From contig CAMVRM010000004.1 in assembly GCA_947169885.1 (NCBI GenBank), forward strand, positions 43,511 through 107,510: DNA of 64,000 nt. The letters run 5' to 3'. Origin of the DNA: an uncultured Ruminococcus sp. Lineage in GTDB: Bacteria; Bacillota; Clostridia; Oscillospirales; Ruminococcaceae. Shown here one piece after another: positions 7,647 through 14,748 of the stretch. The notes beneath the pieces were generated by a model. It was not told where the DNA came from, did not search any database, and saw only the letters and a list, made by a program, of their open reading frames with translations. The translations under genes and the position numbers were made by a program. Every line of letters starts with the position of its first letter. Position 1 is the first letter of the stretch.

Positions 7647-8660
7647 TCATAGTCCGTTCGGGTTCTGACGGGTGAAGTTCCAGCCGTCGGCGCACATTTC
7701 GTCGATGCCGTATTTTGCTTCCCAGCCAAAAAGTGCTTTGGCTTTTGAAGCGTCGGCGTAGCACCATGCAATGTCGCCTGCACGTCTGGGCATTATCTTG
7801 TAGGGGAGTTCCTTTCCGCAGGCTTTCTCGAATGCGTGCAGAACGTCAAGCACGCTCGAACCCTTGCCTGTGCCTAAGTTCACCGCTTCAACGCCTTTGT
7901 GCGAAAGAACATAGTCCACCGCACAAAGATGACCGTTCGCCAAGTCCATAACGTGTATGTAGTCACGAACGCCTGTGCCGTCGGGTGTGTCGTAGTCGTT
8001 GCCGAACACGCCTAAGAACTCACGCTTGCCGATAGCCACCTGCTGGATATAGGGGAAAAGATTGTTGGGTATGCCGTTGGGGTCTTCGCCCAGCAGACCG
8101 CTCTTGTGTGCGCCTATTGGGTTGAAATAGCGCAGAAGTGTGATGCTCCACTCGGGGTCAGCGTTTGCCACGTCCATGAGTATCTGTTCTATCATGACTT
8201 TTGTGTAGCCGTAAGGGTTGGTGGAAGTGTGTGTCGGCATAGTCTCGACATAAGGCACTGTGTTGTCAACTCCGTAAACGGTAGCGGAGGAAGAGAATAC
8301 CATGCGCTTGCAGCCGTGCGCTCTCATAGCCTGAATGAGCATGAGCGTTCCTGTGATGTTGTTGTGATAATATTCAACAGGTTTCTGAACGCTTTCGCCG
8401 ACAGCTTTAAGCCCTGCAAAGTGGATCACCGCATCTATCTTGTTCTCATCGAATATCTTGTTCAGAGCATCAAGGTCAAGAATATCCGCTTCAACAAATT
8501 TGAATTCCTTGCCCGAGATAGTCTTTATGCGTTTTAAAGCTTCGGGCTTTGAGTTTGAGAAGTTGTCAACGATGATGATGCTGTGTCCTGCACCGAGAAG
8601 TTCCACGCAGGTGTGGCTTCCAATAAAGCCTGCACCGCCTGTTACGAGAATGTTTGCCAT
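7647..8660 (-). CDS. galE: UDP-glucose 4-epimerase
   Basis: A 337-residue extended short-chain dehydrogenase with the NAD-binding GGAGFIGS at 8-15, the catalytic Ser-Tyr-Lys (FSSSATVYG then NPYGYTKVMIEQ near 150) and the GalE-specific RYFNPIGAH and AGDIAWCYAD blocks. It interconverts UDP-glucose and UDP-galactose in the Leloir pathway and for polysaccharide precursors. Full length. AAAGG lies upstream of the ATG at 8660, and a clear promoter follows upstream. The UDP-sugar pyrophosphorylase at 31-32 kb may feed the same pool. Confidence 0.96.
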   Translation of the reverse strand: MANILVTGGAGFIGSHTCVELLGAGHSIIIVDNFSNSKPEALKRIKTISGKEFKFVEADILDLDALNKIFDENKIDAVIHFAGLKAVGESVQKPVEYYHNNITGTLMLIQAMRAHGCKRMVFSSSATVYGVDNTVPYVETMPTHTSTNPYGYTKVMIEQILMDVANADPEWSITLLRYFNPIGAHKSGLLGEDPNGIPNNLFPYIQQVAIGKREFLGVFGNDYDTPDGTGVRDYIHVMDLANGHLCAVDYVLSHKGVEAVNLGTGKGSSVLDVLHAFEKACGKELPYKIMPRRAGDIAWCYADASKAKALFGWEAKYGIDEMCADGWNFTRQNPNGL

Positions 8661-8711
8661 GATAATTGACCGCCTTTCTTGTTGTCAGAGCATATTTATC
8701 CCTATAATTAT

Positions 8712-8739
8712 ATTATACTCATAATCTGAGATTTGTCAA
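8712..8739 (-). promoter_or_regulatory. Sigma-A-type promoter of galE
   Basis: On the minus strand TTGACA (8734-8739) and TATAAT (8712-8717) are both consensus, separated by 16 bp, about 50 bp upstream of the galE start. Confidence 0.8.
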
Positions 8740-8834
8740 GGACTTTTAAACAGATCGCTGAGCTGTATGATAGTGCAGTCTGCATAAACGGCAGTGTTCA
8801 TGACTGTTAAGAATCACGAATCTGAAAAAACATA

Positions 8835-8884
8835 TTGACAACGTGTCAGAATAGTGTTATAATATTTATGATGACACGATGTCA
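8835..8884 (+). promoter_or_regulatory. Consensus promoter with two perfect TetR-type operators
   Basis: TTGACA (8835-8840) and TATAAT (8858-8863) are spaced exactly 17 bp. Two palindromes of identical design overlap it: TGACA-ACG-TGTCA at 8836-8848 covers the -35, and TGACA-CGA-TGTCA at 8872-8884 lies just past the -10. Both continue with AGAA, and their centres are 36 bp apart. This is the arrangement expected for autorepression by the TetR protein encoded 51 bp further on. Confidence 0.85.
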
Positions 8885-8934
8885 GAATGCAATACAAAAA
8901 TATCTCTTGTCTTAAAAAAAGGTGGTGAATAACA

Positions 8935-9546
8935 ATGCCAAAAGGTTCACCCGAACTGACAGCTTCACGCAGAGAGGAAATCATCAGCGCCTGCGAAAAG
9001 CTGTATAAAACACACAGTTTCAAGGAAATAACGCTCAAAGACATAAGCGCCGAGACAAGCCTTTCACGTCCGTCTGTCTATAATTATTTTCACACGAAAG
9101 AGGAGATCTTCTTAGCGCTTCTTGAACGTGAATACACCGACTGGTCAGATGAACTTTTCAGAATATCACAAAATGAAAGCGTCTCTGCTGAACAGTTCGC
9201 CGATCTGACGGCACGTTCTCTTGCCGAACGTGAACAGCTTCTTAAACTGCTGTCCATGAACCATTATGATATGGAAGAAAACTCTCGTCCCGAATGTTTA
9301 GCTTCTTTCAAAGTCGCTTACGGTAAAACGCTTGATATGATGTATGCTTGTCTTGACCGCTTTTTCCATGAAATAAATAAGGAAAGGTTCATATATGTTT
9401 TCTTTCCGTTCATGTTCGGTATCTATCCGTATACATCGGTGAGCGAAAAACAGCTGACAGCTATGAAAGAAGCAGAAGTTGACCTGAAAATAAAGAGCGT
9501 TTACGAACTGGTCTATTCATGTATAATGCAGTTACTGGGGAGGTAA
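8935..9546 (+). CDS. TetR/AcrR-family transcriptional regulator
   Basis: A 203-residue repressor. The N-terminal helix-turn-helix is clear (TASRREEIISACEKLY, LKDISAETSLSRPSVYNYFHTKEEIF, about 9-55). The C-terminal ligand domain resembles a TetR C-terminal group common in Clostridia and is not diagnostic of a ligand. AAGGTGGTG precedes the ATG at 8935. It is first in an operon with an aldo/keto reductase (6 bp gap) and a CMD-cupin protein (16 bp gap), so it probably senses a reactive carbonyl or quinone-like compound that those enzymes handle. That sensing role is inference. Confidence 0.92.
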   Translation: MPKGSPELTASRREEIISACEKLYKTHSFKEITLKDISAETSLSRPSVYNYFHTKEEIFLALLEREYTDWSDELFRISQNESVSAEQFADLTARSLAEREQLLKLLSMNHYDMEENSRPECLASFKVAYGKTLDMMYACLDRFFHEINKERFIYVFFPFMFGIYPYTSVSEKQLTAMKEAEVDLKIKSVYELVYSCIMQLLGR

Positions 9547-9552
9547 TTATTT

Positions 9553-10590
9553 ATGAAGTATACAAAACTCGGGAACTCGGAACTTAACGTTTCACGGATA
9601 TGTATGGGCTGTATGGGCTTCGGAGATGCGTCAAACGGTCAGCATTCATGGACGCTTGACGAGGAGCATTCCCGTGAGATAATAAAGCACGGGCTTGAAC
9701 TGGGAGTGAATTTCTTTGACACGGCGATAGCTTATCAGTCGGGAACGAGCGAACAGTTTGTCGGCAGAGCGCTCAGAGACTTCGCAAAGCGTGATGATGT
9801 GGTGGTGGCTACTAAATTCCTGCCGAGAACTCCTGCGGATATTGAAGCAGGCATAACAGGTCAGAAACACATCGAGCGCATGATAAACAAGAGCCTGTCA
9901 AACTTGGGGCTTGACTATGTTGATCTGTATATCTATCATATGTGGGACTGGAATACTCCCATATACGATATTTTAGATGGCTTGAACAACGCTGTAAAGG
10001 CTGGAAAAGTGCGTTATATCGGCATTTCCAACTGCTATGCGTGGCAGATAGCAAAGGCTAATGCGCTTGCGGAAAAAGAGGGCTTTGCAAAGTTTGTCAG
10101 CGTTCAGGGACACTATAACCTTATTTTCCGTGAGGAAGAACGTGAAATGGCAATGTTCTGTCACGAAGATAACATAGCTATGACACCGTACAGCGCACTT
10201 GCAAGCGGAAGACTGTCACGTCTGCCGAACGAGATCACAAAGCGCTCGGAGGAGGACAGCTACGCAAAGTTCAAGTACGATGCAACAAAAGCTCAGGACG
10301 AAGTTATAATCGGGCGTGTGGCAGAGCTTGCGGAACGTCACGGTGTTTCCATGACGGAAATTTCGCTGTCTTGGCTTCTCACAAAGGTGACTGCTCCCGT
10401 TGTCGGGGCGACAAAGCTTCACCACATCGAGGGAGCGGTCAAGGCGGTTGATCTTGAACTTGCCGATGACGAGATCGCATATCTCGAAGAACCGTATGTT
10501 CCGCATCCGCTTGCAGGAGTTATGGCACAGAACAAGCCTGCCGACAAGGACGAAAAGCACGTCTGGTCAACAGGCTCACAGAAAATATAA
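9553..10590 (+). CDS. Aldo/keto reductase
   Basis: A 345-residue TIM-barrel NADPH-dependent oxidoreductase. The catalytic tetrad is visible: Asp and Tyr in NFFDTAIAY, Lys in VVATKF and His in YIYHMWDW. The cofactor-binding end includes PVVGATKLHHIEGAVKA. The family reduces aldehydes and ketones. GGAGGTAATTATTT precedes the ATG. As the second gene of the TetR operon it is probably induced by its own substrate. The closest functional subclass cannot be named from sequence alone. Confidence 0.93.
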   Translation: MKYTKLGNSELNVSRICMGCMGFGDASNGQHSWTLDEEHSREIIKHGLELGVNFFDTAIAYQSGTSEQFVGRALRDFAKRDDVVVATKFLPRTPADIEAGITGQKHIERMINKSLSNLGLDYVDLYIYHMWDWNTPIYDILDGLNNAVKAGKVRYIGISNCYAWQIAKANALAEKEGFAKFVSVQGHYNLIFREEEREMAMFCHEDNIAMTPYSALASGRLSRLPNEITKRSEEDSYAKFKYDATKAQDEVIIGRVAELAERHGVSMTEISLSWLLTKVTAPVVGATKLHHIEGAVKAVDLELADDEIAYLEEPYVPHPLAGVMAQNKPADKDEKHVWSTGSQKI

Positions 10591-10606
10591 ACAGGAGGTA
10601 ATCATC

Positions 10607-11362
10607 ATGAGTGAAAAAATAGTACAGACAGCAGGCAGGGAACAGCTGGGAGAGTTTGCGCCCATGTTCGCACATCTCAATGACGATGTTCTGTTCGGAG
10701 AGGTTTGGAACAACGGCGATATTGACGTGAAAACACGGTGCATCATCACGATAACTGCGCTTATGTCTCAGGGCGTGACGGACAGCTCGCTGAAATATCA
10801 CCTTATGAATGCAAAGGCTCACGGAGTTTCGCAAAAAGAGATAACTGCGATCATTACCCATGCGGCTTTTTACACAAGCTGGGCTTTTGCTTGGGCAGTT
10901 TTCAGGCTTGCGAAAGAAGTGTGGGACGAGAACGCACCTGAACTGACAGAAAAGGACAAATATCAGAACAGCATATTCTTCCCGATAGGCGAGAAGAACC
11001 CCTACGGCGAGTTCTTTGTGGGTCAGAGTTATCTTGCGCCTGTTTCGACTGAGCAGGTTTCTGTATTCAACGTGACATTCGAGCCTGCCTGCCGCAACAA
11101 CTGGCATATCCACCACGCAAAGAGCGGCGGCGGTCAGATGCTCATATGTGTGGGCGGCAGAGGCTACTATCAGGAGTGGGGCAGGGAAGCCGTTGAGCTT
11201 ACTCCCGGAAGCGTTGTGAATATCCCTGCGAACGTCAAGCACTGGCACGGTGCAGCCCCTGACAGCTGGTTCTCGCATTTAGCGCTGGAAATAGCAGGCG
11301 AGGACGCAGGCACAGAATGGTGCGAGCCTGTATCCGCCGAGGATTACGGAAAACTTAAATAA
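10607..11362 (+). CDS. Carboxymuconolactone decarboxylase-like domain fused to a cupin domain
   Basis: A 251-residue two-domain protein. Residues 1-105 form a CMD/AhpD-like helical domain (RCIITITALMSQG, HGVSQKEITAIITHAAFYTSW). The redox CxxC of AhpD is absent. Residues about 125-235 form a cupin barrel with metal ligands in NWHIHHAKSGGG and KHWHG. AGGAGGTAATCATC precedes the ATG at 10607; in-frame codons further upstream overlap the reductase gene. CMD-cupin proteins are often found beside oxidoreductases of quinone or lactone metabolism. It ends the TetR operon. The function is probably lyase or isomerase-like, not proven. Confidence 0.88.
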   Translation: MSEKIVQTAGREQLGEFAPMFAHLNDDVLFGEVWNNGDIDVKTRCIITITALMSQGVTDSSLKYHLMNAKAHGVSQKEITAIITHAAFYTSWAFAWAVFRLAKEVWDENAPELTEKDKYQNSIFFPIGEKNPYGEFFVGQSYLAPVSTEQVSVFNVTFEPACRNNWHIHHAKSGGGQMLICVGGRGYYQEWGREAVELTPGSVVNIPANVKHWHGAAPDSWFSHLALEIAGEDAGTEWCEPVSAEDYGKLK

Positions 11363-11520
11363 AGATAAGAAATAAGAGATAAGAGATATAAGTATGAACT
11401 TTTTCATTTTGTTTTGCTTTACGGTGGACTTGTAGGGGCGGGCATTGCCCGTCCGTGAGCCTGCCTTGGGTCAGCGTGCAAAATGAAAAATAACACACAA
11501 AATATCTCTTATCTCTTTTT
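11363..11520. repeat. Composite nested stem-loop repeat: heptamer arms, inner arms, GC apex
   Basis: Outer arms are heptamer arrays (11363-11392 and complement 11503-11520). Inside is a second inverted pair, TTTTTCATTTTG near 11400 and CAAAATGAAAAA near 11479. Near the apex sits a 26-bp module (11431-11456) containing CGGGCATTGCCCG. The whole would fold as one extended hairpin downstream of the CMD-cupin gene. The 26-bp module recurs exactly, inverted, at 14531-14556. Confidence 0.7.
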
Positions 11521-11522
11521 CC

Positions 11523-11553
11523 GTCCGTGTGCAACAAACGCATACGGACTTCT
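11523..11553 (+). terminator. Probable intrinsic terminator of TetR operon
   Basis: GTCCGTGTGC and GCATACGGAC pair on plus-strand RNA with one G-U wobble (a mismatch on the other strand), followed by a U-rich UUCUUAUUUAU. It lies between convergent genes, 160 bp after the CMD-cupin stop. Confidence 0.5.
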
Positions 11554-11556
11554 TAT

Positions 11557-13320
11557 TTATATATCGTATTTCAGACTATATTCATCGTAAGCCTTGCCAA
11601 CGTCTGAATCCTTGATCGAAGCCTTGATAGCATCGGCGGCGTGTATGCCGTAGTTGTTGGGGTTCACTTCGATAAGCGCTCTGATTATCTTTGAGCAGTG
11701 AACAGCTATTCGTTCAAGATTTGTGAGCAGTTCGCCGAAGCCTGCGCCCTGTCTCAGTGAGCATTCGCCTGCCTGCATACGCTTTACGTGGTTGAGTTCA
11801 GCCGTTCCGCAAAGGTTGTGTATAGAAGCGGTAAGAGCGGCGATCCTGCCGTCAGACTTCCAGTTTTCCTGCGTGTAAGCGTCGATAGTCAGGTCGAGCG
11901 CTTCACGTACTGCCTCGGTTATAACGCTGAGTTCCTTGCCTGCCTGTTCGGAGTAGATGATGTTTTCATCGTGGTTGTCACGGGCAATGAAAGCGATGTT
12001 CATTGCTCTGTCGGTTATGCGCTCAAAGTCAGCGAGCGTGTGCAGATACTTGAACACATCGGCGTTCTGTTCACGTGTGAGTTCTCTGCGTGAGATGCGC
12101 ATGAGATATGTGCCGATGTCGTTTTCATATTTGTCGGCGAGCTTTTCATATTTCTGGGTCTTTTCAAAGGCTTCTGTCGAGTAGTTGTTGAGCGCTTCAA
12201 AGCAGCAGTGAACGCTCTTGACAGCTTTTTTCGCCATATCGAATATAGCCGACTTGCTCTGCGAGATAGCGAGCGGAGGATAGGGAATAAAGCGTTCTTC
12301 CAGCGGTATCATGTGAGAATCGGGTTCTTCCACTGTTTTGTCTTTGATGATAAAGCAGGTGAATTTCTCGATAAGCCCTATCATCGGGAACAGAACTATA
12401 ATATTTATCAGTCTGTAAAGAGTGTTGACAGCGGCGATCGTGATAACGTTCATGGTCATATCCATGAAACCGAAGCCGCCTGCAACAGCGTTTATGATGT
12501 AGAACAGCGAACCGCAGATAACAACGCCGAGAACATTTGCAAGAAGATAAACAAAAGAAGTTCGCTTTCCTTCGGTGTTGGCTGCAAGTGCCGTCAGCAG
12601 AACGGGAACAGCCGCACCTATGGAAATGCCGAGAAGTATAGGCAGCGCAGCTTTAAAAGTGATGACACCCGTTGCGGTGAGTGTCTGGAGAATGCCGACT
12701 GCTGCCGAAGAACTCTGGAGAACTGCGGTGAAAGCCGCACCTGCAAGTATACCGAGCAGAGGGTTCGAGAACATCGTTAAGATGTTGACGAATTTTTCGC
12801 TCTGGGAAAGTGGAGCAACGGAACTTGACATCATGTCGATGCCTGCCATAAGCACAACGAAACCGAGAAGAATGTCTCCGACGTTTGATTTTCGTTTGGA
12901 GAAATTTCTCAGCAGAATGCCTGCAACAGCCATGATGCCCATCATCGTTGAGGTGGAAAGCAGAGCCGCAATGCCGCTTCCTCCGTCCAACGAGGAAAGC
13001 ACGATGACCCAGCCTGTTATAGATGTGCCGAGTATCGAACCGAGAATGATACCGATAGCCTGCCTGAACTTCATCATGCCCGAGTTGACAAAACCGACTG
13101 TCATGACAGAAGTCGCCGATGACGACTGTATCACGGCAGTAACGCCCGTGCCGAGCAGGATGCCTTTCAGCGGTGTGTTGGTGAGCTTTGCGAGGAGCGT
13201 TTCAAGTTTGCTTCCTGCGACTCGTTTCAGTCCGTCGCCCATAAAAGCCATACCGAACATGAAAAGAGATATGCCGCAAAGCAGGTCGAACAGGTTTGAA
13301 ATATCCATATTGATCTTCAC
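11557..13320 (-). CDS. Na+/phosphate cotransporter family protein with PhoU-like C-terminal domain
   Basis: A 587-residue membrane protein. The N-terminal 310 residues hold about eight hydrophobic segments with the duplicated family signature (VIQSSSATSVM near 66 and VLQSSSAAVGI near 205) that marks NptA/SLC34-like Na/Pi carriers. Residues about 340-560 form a soluble helical domain like PhoU, as in the bacterial subfamily. Likely role: sodium-coupled phosphate uptake or export with PhoU-like control. The start is taken as GTG at 13320, with AAGGA just upstream; the ATG four codons later is too far from it. A consensus promoter lies upstream. Confidence 0.92.
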   Translation of the reverse strand: MKINMDISNLFDLLCGISLFMFGMAFMGDGLKRVAGSKLETLLAKLTNTPLKGILLGTGVTAVIQSSSATSVMTVGFVNSGMMKFRQAIGIILGSILGTSITGWVIVLSSLDGGSGIAALLSTSTMMGIMAVAGILLRNFSKRKSNVGDILLGFVVLMAGIDMMSSSVAPLSQSEKFVNILTMFSNPLLGILAGAAFTAVLQSSSAAVGILQTLTATGVITFKAALPILLGISIGAAVPVLLTALAANTEGKRTSFVYLLANVLGVVICGSLFYIINAVAGGFGFMDMTMNVITIAAVNTLYRLINIIVLFPMIGLIEKFTCFIIKDKTVEEPDSHMIPLEERFIPYPPLAISQSKSAIFDMAKKAVKSVHCCFEALNNYSTEAFEKTQKYEKLADKYENDIGTYLMRISRRELTREQNADVFKYLHTLADFERITDRAMNIAFIARDNHDENIIYSEQAGKELSVITEAVREALDLTIDAYTQENWKSDGRIAALTASIHNLCGTAELNHVKRMQAGECSLRQGAGFGELLTNLERIAVHCSKIIRALIEVNPNNYGIHAADAIKASIKDSDVGKAYDEYSLKYDI

Positions 13321-13396
13321 CGTATCCTTGATTTGGCGTGAAAATTCTTATACGCCTTTTTCTTCCTATCAAAATATCCCATTTAACGCCATTATA

Positions 13397-13425
13397 AGTA
13401 TAGCAAAAAATCATCGTTTTGTCAA
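13397..13425 (-). promoter_or_regulatory. Promoter of Na/Pi cotransporter gene
   Basis: On the minus strand TTGACA (13420-13425), a 17-bp spacer and TATACT (13397-13402), about 80 bp before the start codon. Confidence 0.75.
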
Positions 13426-13528
13426 CGCTTTTTTTAAACTTCGATATTTTAGATATATATTTATTGCTGTTATCGCATTTAGATTGTTCTTTTTATACAT
13501 CAAAGCGCCGAAAAATACTCCCTATATA

Positions 13529-13558
13529 TTGACAAATGTGTTTAAAATATGATAAAAT
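13529..13558 (+). promoter_or_regulatory. Promoter of nucleotidyltransferase gene
   Basis: TTGACA (13529-13534), an 18-bp spacer and TAAAAT (13553-13558), ending 24 bp before the ATG at 13582. Confidence 0.65.
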
Positions 13559-13581
13559 AACAGCAAAGGAGCGTGATAAAT

Positions 13582-14340
13582 ATGAGAGATACTATCAAAA
13601 AAGAACTTGCGGAGATAGAACGCCGTGAGAACGTGCAGATACTTTACTGCGCTGAAGCAGGCAGCCGTGCATGGGGGTTCAGTTCCCCCGACAGCGACTA
13701 TGACGCACGCTTTATCTATGTAAGAAAGACGGAGGATTACCTGAAACTGGAATCTTTCCGTGACGTTATCGAGTGGAAGCTTGACGACACGCTGGACATA
13801 AACGGCTGGGACATAAGAAAGCTGCTGCGCCTGCTCTACAACTCAAATCCCGTTATCTTCGAGTGGTGCGGTTCGCCAATTGTCTACAAGACCACCGGAT
13901 TCTGGGAGAAGAACGCTCCGCTTTTTAAGGAGTACTTTTCCGAGAGGGCTGCGCTTTACCACTATGTAAACATTGCACGAAATCACTACAAAGCCTATCT
14001 TTCTGCCGACAGGCTGAAACTGAAAAAATACTTTTACGTCCTGCGTGGGCTGTGGGCGTGTGACTGGGTGAGGGATAAGAAAACACCACCCCCCGTGCCG
14101 TTCGAGATGCTTTTTGAGGAATACTGTCCCGATGAGTTCCGTGAAACGATAAGCGATCTGCTTGCGAAAAAGCGTTCGGGTGAACTGGGGAGCGGTGAAA
14201 ATCTGACGGCTCTGACCGACTATTCCGAAAAGCGCATACAGCATTTCACAGAACTTTGCGCCACATACGAAAAACAGCCGCCCAAAAGCTGGAACACCCT
14301 GAACCGCATCTTCTTAGAAGCAACACTCCCCAACAGATAA
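13582..14340 (+). CDS. Nucleotidyltransferase domain protein (YcgL/RlaP-like family)
   Basis: A 252-residue protein of the polymerase-beta-like nucleotidyltransferase fold. The active-site signature GSRAWGF followed by SPDSDYDARFIY gives the two metal-binding Asp residues near 43-45. A helical C-terminal part includes YLSADRLKLKKYFYVLRGLWACDW. This matches the predicted nucleotidyltransferase family that includes RlaP, associated with RNA-repair operons, and free-standing versions in Firmicutes. No ligase or Hen1 gene is adjacent, so a repair role is not supported here. AAAGGAG lies ten bases before the ATG. Confidence 0.85.
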   Translation: MRDTIKKELAEIERRENVQILYCAEAGSRAWGFSSPDSDYDARFIYVRKTEDYLKLESFRDVIEWKLDDTLDINGWDIRKLLRLLYNSNPVIFEWCGSPIVYKTTGFWEKNAPLFKEYFSERAALYHYVNIARNHYKAYLSADRLKLKKYFYVLRGLWACDWVRDKKTPPPVPFEMLFEEYCPDEFRETISDLLAKKRSGELGSGENLTALTDYSEKRIQHFTELCATYEKQPPKSWNTLNRIFLEATLPNR

Positions 14341-14640
14341 CAGAATAATAGATAAGAGATAAGAAATAAGAGATAAGAGATATTTTTGTTTGTGATATTT
14401 TTTCATTTGTCTCTCTATCGGTCAATAGACGAACGAACAGGCAAACAAAATAAGAAATAAGAGATAAGAGATAAGAAATATTTTTGTTTGTGATATTTTT
14501 TCATTTGTCTCTCTATCGGTCAATAGACGAACGGACGGGCAATGCCCGCCCCTACAAACCCAACGTAAGCGAAACGAAACGAAAACTCATGCTAATATCT
14601 CTTATTTCTTATCTCTTATCTTTTATTTCTTATCTCTAAT
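14341..14640. repeat. Composite heptamer stem-loop with internal 98-bp direct duplication
   Basis: Heptamer arms run from 14351 and, as complements, from about 14591 to 14640. Between them a unit starting TATTTTTGTTTGTGATATTT is present twice, at 14381 and 14479 (period 98 bp), each followed by CTCTCTATCGGTCAATAGAC. The second copy leads into the 26-bp GC palindrome module at 14531-14556. No coding potential. This fills the gap between the nucleotidyltransferase and flippase genes. Confidence 0.75.
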
Positions 14641-14646
14641 TTAGTA

Positions 14647-14689
14647 GGTCCGTGTGGGAAATGATTCCTGTGCGGATCTTTTTATTTCT
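14647..14689 (+). terminator. Intrinsic terminator after nucleotidyltransferase/repeat block
   Basis: A 13-bp stem starting GGTCCGTGTGGGA pairs fully on plus-strand RNA using several G-U wobbles, with a short AATGA-type loop, followed by TTTTTATTTC. Confidence 0.75.
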
Positions 14690-14748
14690 ATTCCCGAAAA
14701 GACAAGCATATTATGAATAGAATAAAACGATGAAAGAAAGTGATACCC

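Noticed and set aside
10400..10606. A longer N-terminus for the CMD-cupin protein
   Set aside because: The extension overlaps the aldo/keto reductase coding sequence in another frame. The ATG at 10607 has a strong AGGAGG site and starts the known domain.
13202..13552. Plus-strand frames running into the promoter region before the nucleotidyltransferase
   Set aside because: They derive from the reverse of the Na/Pi carrier gene and continue into AT-rich promoter DNA. No ribosome site.
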